This document shows, in pieces, positions 53,801-64,000 of a DNA stretch of 64,000 nt (its first letter is position 1; every line of letters starts with the position of its first letter). Source of the DNA: Nereocystis luetkeana (taxonomy: Eukaryota > Sar > Phaeophyceae > Laminariales > Laminariaceae); the NCBI GenBank assembly GCA_031213475.1, contig JARUPZ010000025.1, positions 9,589,044 to 9,653,043 on the forward strand, read 5' to 3'. The notes beneath the pieces were generated by a model. The model was not told the DNA's origin and made no database searches. It was given only the letters and a program-made list of their open reading frames with translations. A program made the translations under genes and the position numbers.

Positions 53801-55271
53801 GTGGGAAGTGCTCGAGATGGACCTGCAGGACATGAAGAAGGTCTCCAGCGCCGGAAACAGGTACTTGTTGGTAGTGGTGGATAGAGCTAGCAGGTTCCTC
53901 TTCGCGTACCCGTTAGGGTCCAAGGATTCTGTAGGCGTGGCGAGGAAGCTCTTGGAGCTCATGCTTACGTTCGGGGTGCCGATGTCGGTCAGGAGCGATG
54001 CAGGGGGGGAGTTCACGGCCAAGGTAGTTGCTCACCTGTGTCAGTGGCTGAAAGTTCCGCTCGAGTACGGACCCGCGGACCACCCCCGCAGTCAAGGGAC
54101 GGTGGAAAGGATGGGGGGGTGGATCCACGAGGTGATAGCGGAGCTGTGCAAGAGCTGGCCAAGGCGGTGGGACGAATACGTCGAGGCAGCATGTTGGATA
54201 CAACGCACGACGCCCGACCCGCGCCTGCCCTCGGGAGGAACGCCGTTTCGAATCCTGTTCGGCCGCGACGCGCGTACGAACCTCGACGCTCTCACCCCTG
54301 TACTCGACGACGACTCCTTCCGCTCGGGACTCGACAATTTCGTGGGAGAGAGGCAGCAGACGTTCCGGGAGCTGAGGGGGATACTCGAGAGGCGGCAGGA
54401 GGAAAAGAATCGCCGAAGGGCACGGCACAATGCGGCAATTAAGAGGGGTTCCTCGGGTCAGCAGACGCGGGTGGGAGACAGGGTCTTGATCAAAGAGGCG
54501 GTTAGCAAGCTCGGAAGAGAAGGCATCCACGCCAAGCTGGCGCACGAGCACTGGACCGGGCCATGGCGAATCACCGCCGTCGAGCAGCCGGGGTTGAGCT
54601 ATCAAGCTACGATGAGCGGCCGCCGGATCAGGGGAAGGGTGGCATCGGCAGCTAACATCAAGGCCTTCCATGAGCGGCCGGAGCACATGAGGCACGATTT
54701 CGAGGACAAATTCGCGCACCTTGCCTGGGGGGCGGATTTGGGACTGGGCAGCACCTCGACGGTGGCAGTGCCGCTGTACACCTTGACGGATCGGAAGGCA
54801 GTGGGGGACCCAGGGGGCGCATGGGACTGGCACTACAAGGGCCGGTACCAAAGTGGAGCTGAGTCGGAGTGGCTCGAGGAAGAGGAGATCCGGGACAGCT
54901 TCACACCGTTGCAACTGGACGTTTTCCACGCCCTATGGGAGACGTACAAGGACCCCGGCTGCCGGCCGCGGCCGGAGCCGGCACCACCGAAGGGGAAGCG
55001 AGACACCGAGGCGCGTACACGGGCGCTACAGGACTTTCCAGTTGGTACGCAGGTGGGGCGGCCGTTTGAGGGGACTGACGGAGTAAGCAGAGTGGCCGTG
55101 GGTCAAGTGTATGACTTCCAGGTACCATACTGGCGGGTAAGGTACCCAGACGGGGACTGGGGGGAGCTTAGCCGTCGTGAAATGGACGCCGCGGTGCTGG
55201 AACGACAAAGCAGTCCTTCCCAGGGCGGACCCTCCACTTCGGCAGCGAACATCAGGCCGGGGAGAAGCTAG
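50829..55271 (+). CDS. pol: Gypsy Pol: reverse transcriptase, RNase H, integrase
   Basis: The frame is open from the codon after the protease TAA (50826). The first candidate start is GTG at 50868, and the first ATG is about 160 nt further, so readthrough is likely. Numbering from 50868: RT has TSIDLASGF (D297) and WLDDIL (D362, D363), with Trp where Tyr is usual. RNase H has HTDASELG (D518), an SATEREV segment and TDCSALLW. The integrase zinc region is H-x4-H-x29-C-x1-C, with one residue between the cysteines instead of two. The catalytic residues D985, D1044 and E1080 follow, the last two 35 apart. The C-terminus has YWRVRYPDGDWGELSRRE, a small beta-barrel (chromo- or Tudor-like) signature that may guide integration. 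All domains look intact. Confidence 0.94.
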   Translation, partial: EIIEPATLPSGGSVAWEDDGTLQWELRLAREVVVPGFVSVQVDAYTKGVQPQGRQLVVVEPNKSYDMELGAEMGVARGAQWWYPGTPLQCKVVNRSKASLTLKRGRVVARIYAVNTSDKERMRMLCDPAYQAGPDTTRAGGGVDSSTQSTQRTSPGEESGSADEVDLSQANIAQKNTAVKGALMRLLEKYRPVFPANPKVVPACNRAKMQLPLVNSNCTPHAAKQRRYSPEETAMIQSEITKLKKAGAIRRSHSAWAANCVVVMKKDGTARVWQDFRALNSSTISHSGGLGNIGSIFDGMRGSTCFTSIDLASGFTQLEIAEEDKHKTAFRDAHGELWEFNRCGFGLKTIPSGFAAYVGEALGPLKGKGVENWLDDILIHTKSVDGHVELLEKVLERLRRFGLSVNLPKSIWCAPQQEFVGMVVSRLGVQPSETKIEAVAKLSRANTVEEVRALLGMGSYLRKFVKGYSSIVAPISNLLRDKRFASKRARKLLVPWGEEQDKALAALIEVLTSPPILALPNWEAPFHLHTDASELGAGAALTQVVRGTERVIGFASHRWSKADAKRSATEREVMAVLWAIQQHRPYLWGRKFFLITDCSALLWLFKSQTLSAKLHRWALRLMEYDMILLWRPGAQHRLPDALSRLPIADAPGADVDDSFPDDSSTRTTYRGPQGPVLDGILLSELGVEEVDTPTGKDAGVVASVTFTPGGAVRGAGQTREAADAELPETIRAEVTAVVEEVPGEWEAPLEGLYALLGGDHTHPQVTPAITRSKAGTRALRVTEQRAPATAAGPAAAEAPGWRQTPPSPLSPPRGATLPPSPPRGTTPSPTVRPTPRPRKQATSAEHPGPLAPMISRVAETLRNPPRLVQHQRQDARLGPVGGRLRGDGDRQTPEGTANYILDDNDLLWNAPPGGEPKLAIPRALVPGVLALVHSTYGHPGVARTLLLTRAKYWWPSMARDVREYVLSCGCRRRKRAWSQRVAMMPARLLWPWEVLEMDLQDMKKVSSAGNRYLLVVVDRASRFLFAYPLGSKDSVGVARKLLELMLTFGVPMSVRSDAGGEFTAKVVAHLCQWLKVPLEYGPADHPRSQGTVERMGGWIHEVIAELCKSWPRRWDEYVEAACWIQRTTPDPRLPSGGTPFRILFGRDARTNLDALTPVLDDDSFRSGLDNFVGERQQTFRELRGILERRQEEKNRRRARHNAAIKRGSSGQQTRVGDRVLIKEAVSKLGREGIHAKLAHEHWTGPWRITAVEQPGLSYQATMSGRRIRGRVASAANIKAFHERPEHMRHDFEDKFAHLAWGADLGLGSTSTVAVPLYTLTDRKAVGDPGGAWDWHYKGRYQSGAESEWLEEEEIRDSFTPLQLDVFHALWETYKDPGCRPRPEPAPPKGKRDTEARTRALQDFPVGTQVGRPFEGTDGVSRVAVGQVYDFQVPYWRVRYPDGDWGELSRREMDAAVLERQSSPSQGGPSTSAANIRPGRS

Positions 55272-55409
55272 CGAGGCATCGAGCGGACAAGGATGGGCGC
55301 GGGAGCCGGTTCGTCGGGGAAGTGGCGGAGGAGGGGCCCACGCTGTTACCGGGTAGTGGCCGGGATACCCGCTGTGCGCCGACGATAGTTATACGTCGGG
55401 CAGGGGGGG
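55272..55409 (+). other. Gypsy 3' untranslated region and polypurine tract
   Basis: A short region after the pol stop. It ends in GGGCAGGGGGGG directly before the 3' LTR, the expected plus-strand primer. Confidence 0.75.
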
Positions 55410-55949
55410 TGTTGCAGCGCTACGGGCTCCAGGAGTCGCCCAGGGGGGCGACAGGGTATTCTGTGATGTACGTCGACTGACCTGACCAGTGGCGCACGGA
55501 GGGTGCATCGTGTAAGGCAGCGGTAAAGCCGTAGGATGGCTCGCTGTCATATCGATGTAGGTATACAATGGAGTGTCCCCGGCGGGGGAGGCCATTGTCT
55601 GGGTCATGGAAACCCCGTATCGGCTGTTGGTCGATACGGGTGCTCTGTGGCCCTACCTGGGGTTTAGTCAATCCCACCAAAAAACGAAAGAAACAAGTCA
55701 AACCATATCCTGTTCACACACCGTGCATGATTATCGCCTATCACGTGCCTGTCTGTTAACCACGCGTCGCACCTGCTGAGTAATACCAACACTCAACCCG
55801 CGTGGCGTCTGGCCACCCCGTGGCCAGAGAGGATTCAGGACCGAGGAAAGGAGGAAATCCCCAGAAGGACTCTCTCAACGAACGACAACAGCTGGCTATC
55901 GAGGTGAGACCGAGCCGATAGCGGTACACAGGAGGAGGCAGCTGTAACA
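55410..55949 (+). repeat. 3' LTR of the gypsy element
   Basis: This 540-bp partner of the 5' LTR is followed by the CAGA target duplication and resumed satellite. Confidence 0.94.
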
Positions 55950-56990
55950 CAGACTCTACCGTACTCAAGCCGAGGTCGGTGACCCCGAACGTACTAAAAT
56001 CAAGTGATTTCGACTCCACCATACTAAAATCAAGTATTTTCTTCATCTTATACAAAATTGAAATTGTTTGAGGAATCAATGCTAAATTTTAGATATCACA
56101 TTTTTCCATACTGAAATCAAGTGATTTCAACTCCACCGTACTCAAGCCGAGGTAAGTGAACCCGACCTTACTACAATCAAGTGATTTCGACTCCACCATA
56201 CTAGAGTCAAGTAATTTTTTCCATCTCACAAAAAATTGAAATTGTTTGAGGAATCAATGTAAAATTTTAGTCATCACTTTTTTCGATACTAAAATCAAGT
56301 GATTCAGACTCCACCGTACTCAAGCCGAGGTGGGTGACCCCGATCGTACTAAAATCAAGTGATTTCGACTCCACTATACTAAAGTCAATTTTTGTCTTCA
56401 TCTTACACAAAATTGAAATTGTTTGAGGAATCAATGCTAAATTTTAGATATCACATTTTTCGATACTGAAATCAAGTGATTTCAACTCCACCGTACTCAA
56501 GCCGAGGTGGGTGAACCCGACCTTACTACAATCAAGTGATTTCGACTCCACTATACTAGAGTCAAGTATTTTTTTTCATCTCACAAAAAATTGAAATTGT
56601 TTGAGGAATCGGTGCTAAATTCAATACTTCCAATTTTCGCATACTAAAATCAAGTGTTTACTGCCTGACCATACTAAAGCCGTGTTATGGGGACCGGACG
56701 GTACTGAAATCAAGCGATTTGGACTCGACCGTACTAAAATCAAGTGATTTTTCATCTGATATAAAATTGAAGTTCTTTGAGGAATCAATGATAAATTCAA
56801 TATGCTGGATTTCTGCATACTAAAATCAAGTGATTTGGACTCCGCCATTCTCAATGAGGGGGTATAGAGACCCGACCGTACTCAAATCAAGGGGTTTGCA
56901 CTACATTGTACTAAAATCAAGTAATAATCTTTTATCATACGAAATTCAAGTCTTTTCAGTGATCAATACTGATATTGGGGTGCAGAGACC
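55950..56990 (+). repeat. CAAGT satellite, distal part
   Basis: The 177-bp form continues from the left flank of the gypsy element and degenerates after about 56620, with isolated CTAAAATCAAGT motifs to about 56915. Confidence 0.85.
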
Positions 56991-57544
56991 AGGCGATCAC
57001 AAAAGGTTCATGTTCCAGTTGATCTCTCGTTCGCGCTGCGATTCCTCTGCTGTACTGACGGTGGGACTAGCTGCTACACATTCGGACGAACCCCTAATTC
57101 GGAGCTATTGTCGCTCCGGCGTGCTTCCAACCTCTACTAATGTCCATATCCATCTAGGTGTGGCGACCCGCTTCCTTTCATGTGGCACTCTGTGATATAG
57201 CCCTCTCCCTCAATTCGACCCCACCCGGGACCCGATCGCGATGAAATGTGGAGAGGTATCATTATTACCGTAGGAGACGCTGAAGGCCCACCGACGTGCT
57301 CGTTCTCTATGCGACCTGGAATTCCTCAGTAGGCCTCTTCCATCTATTTTAATAGCACTCAGCCTCGGAAAATGAGCCACTGCAATGACGTCAACCCTCT
57401 CAAGACCGCTGCATATTCCTACAAAACACTCTGTTCACACTTTTGGTACACAACAGCACCTATATTAAATACGTGGTGCTTTCGTCCTGATCCCCGCGGC
57501 ACCCTGATCCTACCCGGATATGATCCCATTTGGTACCCTGCTCC
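56991..57544. other. Unassigned spacer
   Basis: There is no repeat or gene I can support here; the 121-codon frame at 56830-57195 begins in satellite sequence. Confidence 0.4.
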
Positions 57545-58700
57545 CATCCCCAAGGTGCAAAAATGAGATTAGCCCTCCGCAGGAGCCGTCGGAGGCCCAC
57601 AAAATGTCCTAATCCCACACGAGGACATGGTCATCGACGCCTGACCATACGACAATCAAGTAATTTCGGACCCACCATAGTAAAATCCAGTACAAATAGT
57701 TTCCGCACGACCGCTGCATATTACTGCAAAAGGCCCTGTTTATACGTTTGATACACAACAGCACATCTATATATTGGCAAAGTTTGGAGGAGACATTTTT
57801 ATTCAAGATAAATAAATACGTGTTGCTTTCGTCCCGATCCCTGCCGCACCCTGATCCCACCCGGATATGATCCCATTTGGTACCCTCCCCACCCACAAGG
57901 TACAGAAATGACATTAGCCCTCCGCAGGAGCCGCCGGAGGCCCACTAAATATCCTGATCCCACACTAGTACATGGTCATGTAGGCCTGACCATACTAAAT
58001 TCAAGTGATTTGGGATCCACCATAGTAAAATCCAGTACAAACATTTTCCGCACGGCCGCTGCATATTACTGCAAAACGCCCTGTTCACACTTGGTACCAC
58101 AATAGCCGCCGGAGGCCCATCAAATAAATGTCCTGATTCCACATGAGGACATGTTCATCTAGAGGCCTGACCATACGACAATCAAGGGATTTCGGACCTA
58201 CCGTAGTAAAATCCAGCACAAATAGTTTCCGCACGACCGCTGTGTTACTGCAAGACGCCCTGTCCACACACTTGATACACAACAGAGCAAATATATATAT
58301 TGGCAAAGTTTGGTAAATACGTGGTGCTTTCGTCCTGATCCCCCCCACACCCTGATCCCACCCAGATATGATCCTATTTACCACCCTGCTCCCATCCACA
58401 AGGTGCAGAAATGACATAAGCCCTCCGCAGGAGCCGCCGGAGGCCCACCAAATATATATCCTGATCCCACACAAGCACATGGCCATCTTGGCCTCACCAT
58501 ATTAAAGTCAAGCGATTTCGGATTCAACATAGTAAAATCCAGTACAAACATTTTCCGCACGGCCGCTGCAAATTGCTGCAAAAGGCCCTGATCACACTTG
58601 GTACCACAACAGCACACATATATATTTTGCCAAAGTTTGGTGGAGACAATTTTATTCAAGGTAAATACGTGGTGCTTTCGTCCTGATTCCTGCCGCACCC
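57545..58700 (+). repeat. Satellite of about 340 bp, about 3.5 units
   Basis: The phrase GCCCTCCGCAGGAGCCGYCG recurs near 57575, 57918 and 58420, with a shortened unit near 58105. Each unit contains CCATAGTAAAATCCAGYAC and TTCCGCACGRCCGCTG, and retains a CAAGT-type motif (ACAATCAAGTAATTTCGG), suggesting kinship with the proximal satellite. Confidence 0.8.
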
Positions 58701-58719
58701 TGATCTGTACATTGAATAC

Positions 58720-59590
58720 ATACTGGTGTACGACATCTACAGCAGGGCTCCTCCAGCAGCAAACCTTAGGCAGCAGTAGCAGTAGGACCTACTACGCCAG
58801 GGTCAGTGTCGCTGTACGCACGGCTTGTTGGTCTAACTCTTGCACCCTTTGTATGCGGACATACACGTAGTACGTACGCACTCGTTTTTTCAATGTGTTT
58901 CCTGCTTCCCACCTCGAAAGTCGACATAAAACTTTCAAGACGAGAAAACTACAAGTCACGTCCAACAAGAGCTTCTCGTAGCAGGTGCCACCACTACTAC
59001 TAGTGCTGCAGGACATCTCCAGCAGAGCTTCTCCTGCTTCTCCGCCCCCTCATCAGTAGGAGTGTGGGCACGCACACGGCTTGTCGGTCCAGCCCTTGCA
59101 CCCTTTGTACGCGTAAATACAAGTACGTACAGTAGTACTCGTTTTTTGTATATATGCTTCCTGCTTCCCACCTCGAGAGTCGGCATAATATTCTCGAGAC
59201 GAAAATCTACAACAACATGGCATGTCCAACGTCCAACAAGACTTTCTGGTAGCAGGTGCCACCACTTCTACTACTGCTGTACAACATCTACAGCAGGGCT
59301 TCTCCATCAGCAAAACAGCAGCAGCAGTAGCAGTAGGACACACGAGGCCAGGGTCAGCATCGCTGTACGCTCGGCTTGTGACAGTTTAAACCTTGGGCCC
59401 TTTGTACACAACAGTGTGTGTTCCCTGATTCCGCACTCATAACTTGAAGACGAAAAATCTACAACCTGACACCTGTATGCGTCCAACAGAGGCTTTCGTA
59501 GCAGGTGCCAGCAGTACTACTGGTGTACAACATCTACAGCAGATCTTGTCCTGCTTCTCCGTCGCCTCATCTGTAGGAGGGTGGGCCTGA
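58720..59590 (+). repeat. Satellite of about 275 bp, 3-4 units
   Basis: CATCTACAGCAGGGCTYCTCC recurs near 58733, 59012, 59288 and 59530, with TTCCTGCTTCCCACCTCGA and AGCAGGTGCCACCA between. Confidence 0.8.
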
Positions 59591-59639
59591 CTATATCACC
59601 TGCAGCATGTCTTGGGGGCATTACCCGAACGTTGTTGTT

Positions 59640-59925
59640 GTGGATAGACAGGCACAGTCTGCCTATGAGTATACTCTCGTAGTTGGGGTTCGTTAGTTAT
59701 TATTAGTGGGTCGAAGAGCTCAAAAACCAAAAGCCGTCTCTGCCTGCTGTCGACAGGCCCAGTCTGCCTGCTATGAACTGCTGTGAACATGCTCAATCTG
59801 CCTGCTGCGGACAGGCATATAGTCTTCCTGCAGTGGGCAGGCACAGTCTGCCTGTGTTGTGGGTAGGCACAGTCTGCATGCTGTCGACAGACACAGCCTG
59901 CCTACTGTTGGCAGGCACAAAAAAA
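59640..59925 (+). repeat. Minisatellite of about 27 bp
   Basis: Degenerate copies of GGCACAGTCTGCCTGCTGTC in tandem, about eight to ten repeats. The open frames across it are periodic artefacts. Confidence 0.8.
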
Positions 59926-60039
59926 ACGCTACGATTTTTTTGTATTTTAAACATGGCCTAGGCATGTGCCTACACACGTTGCCGCACCTAGCTCGACCAA
60001 CTGTGAACGACTTCCCACCCTACCAGCACGAAAAAGTTG

Positions 60040-63000
60040 TCTTTCGTGCCCGTGGTGAAAGCGCAAGCAAGCGTTGACCGCTTCGCGTGCACCTCTTTCA
60101 TTTTAATGACCATGGTCTCGGGCTAAAACGTGTGTTGTGTTTATCCGGAAGGTGCCACTGGAGAGACGCGGAAACAGCTTGTTTTTGTCTCCCAAAACGC
60201 CAAGAAGGGTATCGGTTTGTCTCACACTTCGCATCAACGCCCCACTGAACCCGTGGTGAAGCACCAACGCAAGCGTTGACCGCTGCACGTGACCTGTTTC
60301 GTTTTGATGACCATGTTCCTCTTTACAAACGTGATTCGGGGTTCTCGGAGGGCTGACACTGGAGAGACGTGAAAATCGCTTGTTTTTGTCGCCCAAAACG
60401 GCATGAAGGGTATCGCTTTGGTTCTCAATCGCCAAGAACGGTCTGCCGTGCCCGTGATGGAAGCAAAAGCAATCGTTGACTACTTCGCGTGAACCTCTTT
60501 CGTTTCAATACACATGTTCACTTGTCAAAACGCGTGTTGTGTTCATCCGGAAGGTACTGCTGGAGAGACGCGGAAACCGCTTGTTTAATAGCCAGAAACG
60601 CCAAGAAGGGTATCGGTTTGGTTCACACTCGGCAAGAACGTTCCACCGTGCCTGTGTTAAAAGAACAAACAAGCTTTGACCGCTTCGCGTGCACGTCGTT
60701 CGTTTTCATGATCATGTTCCCCTCTCCAAACGTGATTCGGGGTTCTCCGCGAGGTTCGCTTGAAGGGACCCGGAAACAGCTTGTTGTTGTCGCCCAAAAC
60801 GCCCAGAGGGGTAACGGTTTGGGTCACACTCGGCCAGAACGTTCCACCGCGCCCGTGGTGGAAAACAAAGCAAGCGTTGACTGCTTCGCATGTACCTCTT
60901 TTGTTTTCATGACCGTGTTCTCCGGTAAAAACGTTGTTGTGTTTATCCGGAAGGTACCACTGGAGAGGCGCGGAAAAAGCTTGTTTTGATCGCCCGAAAC
61001 GCCGAGAAGAGTACGGTTTGGTCTCACACTCGGCAAGAACGTTCCACCGTGCCCGTGGTGAAAGAAAAAGCAAGCCTTGACCTCCTGGCGTTAATCGGTT
61101 TCGTTTTAATCACCATGTTCCTCTGTAAAAACGTGAATTGGTGATCTCGGGGAGGTACCACTGGAGAGACGCGGAATCTGCTTGTTTTAATCGCCAAAAA
61201 GGCCAAGAAGAGTATCGTTTTGATTCACACTCGGCATAAACATTCCACTGTGCTTTTGATGCAAGGAAGAACAAGCTTTGAGCGACTCGCGTGCACCTCT
61301 TTCGTTTCATTAGCATGCTCCTCTATAAAAACGTGATTCGGGGTTTCCCGGGAGGTACCACTGGGGAGACGCGAAAATAGCTTGTTTTTGTCGCCCAAAG
61401 CGCCAAGAAGGGTATCGTTATGGCTGACACTCGGCAAAACGTTCCACCGTGCCCGTCGTGAAATCAAAAGCAAGCGCTGACCGCTTCGCGTGAATCTCTT
61501 TCGTTTTAATCACTATGTTCTCCGGTAAAAACGTGTGTTGTGTTTATCCGGAAGGTACCATGGGAGAGACGCGGAAACAGCTTGCTTTCATCGCCCAAAA
61601 AGAGAACAAGGGTATATTTTTGGTTCACACTCGGCAAGAACATTGAATCGTGCCCGTGGTGAAAGAACAAACAACCCTTGACCGTTTCGCGTGCACCTCG
61701 TTCGTTCTAATGACCATCCCCCTCTAACAACGTGATTAGGGGTTCTCGGGGAGGTACCACCGGAGAGAACCGGCAATAGCATGTTTTTGTCCCTCAAAAC
61801 GCCAAGAAGGGCATCATCTTGGCTCACACTCGGCAAGAACGTTCCACCGTGCCCGTGGTGAAATCGAAAGCAAGCGTTGACCGCTCCGCGTAATCCTCAT
61901 TCGTTTTAATCACCATGTTCTCCAGTAAAAACGTGTGTTGCGTTCATCCGGAAGGTACCACCGGAGAGACGCGGGAATAGCTTGTTTTTGTCGCCCAAAA
62001 CGCCAAGAAGGGTATATATCGTATGGTTCACACTCGGCAAGAACGTTTCACCGTGCCCGTGGTGAAAGCAAAACCACGCATTGACCGCTTCGCGTGCACC
62101 TCGTTCGTTTCAATGACCATGCTCCCCTTAAACAACGTGATTCGGGGTTAGCGGGGAGGTACCACTGGAGAGACGCAGAATTAGCATTGGTTTTGTCGCC
62201 AAGAAAACGGCGAAGAGCATCGTTTGGGTTGACGCTCTGCTAGCACCTTCCACCGTTCCGGTGTTGAAAGAAAACGCAAGCGCTGACCCTTCCGTGTGAA
62301 CCTCTGGCTTTAAGTCCCATCTTATCCGCCCACAACACGTGGGCTGGGGAGGTACGGGTGGTTGCCACTGGGACCCCGCATATTTAGCTTGGATTCGTCG
62401 CCCTAAACACGACGAAGGGTCTTGTTTTGGTTACCCTCGGCAAGAACGTTCTACCGTGACGGCGGTGAAAGCAAAAGCAGGCCGTGTCGCGTGCACGTCT
62501 GGAATTTTCCCTACCACTCCCCCTACAGAAACCGGTTGTATGAGGAGTTGCGCATATACCCCGCATATTTATCTTGGTCTTGTCGCCCAAAACACAACCA
62601 AGGGTCTTGTTTGGTTCACACTCGGGAAAAACGCTCTACCGTGTCGGCGGTCAAGGAATGCAAGCGTTGGGCGTTTCGCGCGCACTTTTGACTTTTTTTC
62701 GGACCATTTGTTTTGCATAAATGTGGCTTGAGTTACCACTGCAGGGCCGTGATTGGCTTAGGGTTTTGTCGCCCACAAACACGACGAAGGTCTCGTTTTC
62801 GTTGGCAGTCTCCGAAGAACGTTTTAACTTTCCGGCGGTGAAGGGAGACTCAACCGTTAGTTAGCCGTGTCGCGTGCACCCCTGGCGGTTTTCCCCACCA
62901 TATTCCTATAAAAACCATCGGCTGGGGCGTTACGGGGAGTTACCAGCACTTCAGAGGGCCGCACAATAAGCTTGGTTGGGCGAGAAAGGGTATTGCTTTA

Positions 63001-63145
63001 GTTCACAATCGGGAAAAACCTTTGACCATGCCGGGGGTGAAAGGGAAAACAAGCGTTGGCCGTGTCCTGGCTTGGTTTCCGATCACATCCCTGTAGGAAA
63101 CGTGAGATGGGGTGGTACGCGGCAGTAAAACTGAAGGGCCGCCAA
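60040..63145 (+). repeat. Subtelomeric satellite, about 200 bp, about 15 units
   Basis: Each unit contains GTGCCCGTGGTGAAAG, AAGCGTTGACCGCTTCGCGTG, a variant of TTCATCCGGAAGGTACCACTGG or ATTCGGGGTTCTCG, and CGCCAAGAAGGGTAT. Units near 60000-62200 are fairly uniform; those beyond about 62200 diverge. Open frames of 60-166 codons on both strands recur with the period and are not regarded as genes. Confidence 0.88.
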
Positions 63146-63281
63146 ATCGGTCAGTTTACACACAGGATAAAACAATTGCTACAGTAGACACACAAGACAG
63201 ATTACCAGTGGCAGTATCTTTTTTCGCATCCACCCTCGTTTTTGCTCAGCCCACCCTCGTTCGGCAGTAGCAAAACACTCC
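63146..63281. other. Junction between satellite and telomere
   Basis: Non-repetitive sequence with a short direct echo (CCACCCTCGTTT, CCACCCTCGTTC) before the first TTAGGG. Confidence 0.6.
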
Positions 63282-64000
63282 TTAGGGTTAGGGTTAGGGT
63301 TAGGGGTTAGGGTTAGGGTTAGGGTTGGGGTTAGGGTTAGGGTTAGGGTTAGGGGTTAGGGGTTAGGGTTAGGGTTAGGGTTAGGGTTAGGGTTAGGGTT
63401 AGGGTTAGGGTTAGGGTTAGGGGTTAGGGTTAGGGTTAGGGTTAGGGTTAGGGTTAGGGTTAGGGTTAGGGTTAGGGTTAGGGTTAGGGTTAGGGTTAGG
63501 GTTAGGGTTAGGGTTAGGGTTAGGGTTAGGGTTAGGGTTAGGGTTAGGGTTAGGGTTAGGGTTAGGGTTAGGGTTAGGGTTAGGGTTAGGGTTAGGGTTA
63601 GGGTTAGGGTTAGGGTTAGGGTTAGGGTTAGGGTTAGGGTTAGGGTTAGGGTTAGGGTTAGGGTTAGGGTTAGGGTTAGGGTTAGGGTTAGGGTTAGGGT
63701 TAGGGTTAGGGTTAGGGTTAGGGTTAGGGTTAGGGTTAGGGTTAGGGTTAGGGTTAGGGTTAGGGTTAGGGTTAGGGTTAGGGTTAGGGTTAGGGTTAGG
63801 GTTAGGGTTAGGGTTAGGGTTAGGGTTAGGGTTAGGGTTAGGGTTAGGGTTAGGGTTAGGGTTAGGGTTAGGGTTAGGGTTAGGGTTAGGGTTAGGGTTA
63901 GGGTTAGGGTTAGGGTTAGGGTTAGGGTTAGGGTTAGGGTTAGGGTTAGGGTTAGGGTTAGGGTTAGGGTTAGGGTTAGGGTTAGGGTTAGGGTTAGGGT
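63282..64000 (+). repeat. Telomere, (TTAGGG)n
   Basis: A continuous G-rich strand runs toward the right edge. The first 150 bp contain variants TTAGGGG and TTGGGG; beyond about 63430 it is uniform. The window ends inside it, so its full length is unknown. Confidence 0.99.

Larger units (their letters stand above)
45010..55949 (+). mobile_element. Ty3/gypsy LTR retrotransposon, full length
   Basis: This 10940-bp element has 540-bp LTRs, a 4-bp target duplication (CAGA), a likely primer-binding site at 45550, a long leader, gag, protease and pol in gypsy order (RT, RNase H, integrase), and a polypurine tract before the 3' LTR. It inserted in the 177-bp CAAGT satellite. Near-identical LTRs show that it is very young. 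Confidence 0.95.

Noticed and set aside
60489..60989. 166-codon frame and many 60-138-codon frames near the telomere
   Set aside because: They recur with the 200-bp satellite period on both strands and match nothing.
1..64000. CRISPR arrays, bacterial operons or prophage
   Set aside because: The window has introns, a TTAGGG telomere and LTR elements; the tandem repeats have no spacer-repeat structure.

Overview
This window is a eukaryotic chromosome end. It closes on the right with more than 700 bp of TTAGGG telomere repeat in chromosome-terminal orientation, and it is largely subtelomeric: tandem-duplicated gene modules, several satellites, two young LTR retrotransposons, a SINE and MITE-like elements. 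Long introns (about 0.3 to 10 kb), GT-AG splice sites, TTAGGG telomeres, polyglutamine and a gag-type zinc finger of CCCH form suggest a stramenopile, most plausibly a brown alga. That assignment is inference; no marker gene is present.

Layout. (1) 1-27.6 kb: the 3' part of one intron-rich gene on the + strand. It contains an array of two-exon modules (A exon 63 nt, B exon 90 nt, every intron in phase 1), repeated about every 2.4-2.8 kb. Each A+B pair encodes a 51-residue, 8-cysteine module. The array is followed by a related single exon and a terminal exon of 878 nt with a von Willebrand factor D-like start (GDPH). Three central units are almost identical, introns included. The sixth unit is split by about 7.5 kb of inserted DNA and then about 1.1 kb more. 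(2) 27.6-30.4 kb: mostly unannotated, with a possible orphan exon. (3) 30.4-32.0 kb: a 222-bp satellite, interrupted by a SINE, that ends abruptly in a short internal TTAGGG tract. (4) 32.05-57 kb: a satellite built on the motif ACTAAAATCAAGTSATT, into which a Ty1/copia element (34486-41893) and a Ty3/gypsy element (45010-55949) inserted. Both have near-identical LTRs and target-site duplications. (5) 57.4-63.2 kb: four successive satellite or minisatellite blocks, the last with about 200-bp units. (6) 63282-64000: telomere.

The most interesting points are these. The exon-module array makes the copy number of a disulfide-rich protein domain a product of subtelomeric recombination. The gypsy element has gag, a linker, protease and pol all in one frame, separated only by three in-frame stop codons. 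A healed-looking internal telomere sits exactly at a satellite break. The 9-bp palindrome TACCWGGTA is over-represented.

The copia element is intact in one 1534-codon ORF. The gypsy element also has intact domains. Most other open frames in the window lie in satellites, introns or repeat shadows, and I do not regard them as genes.
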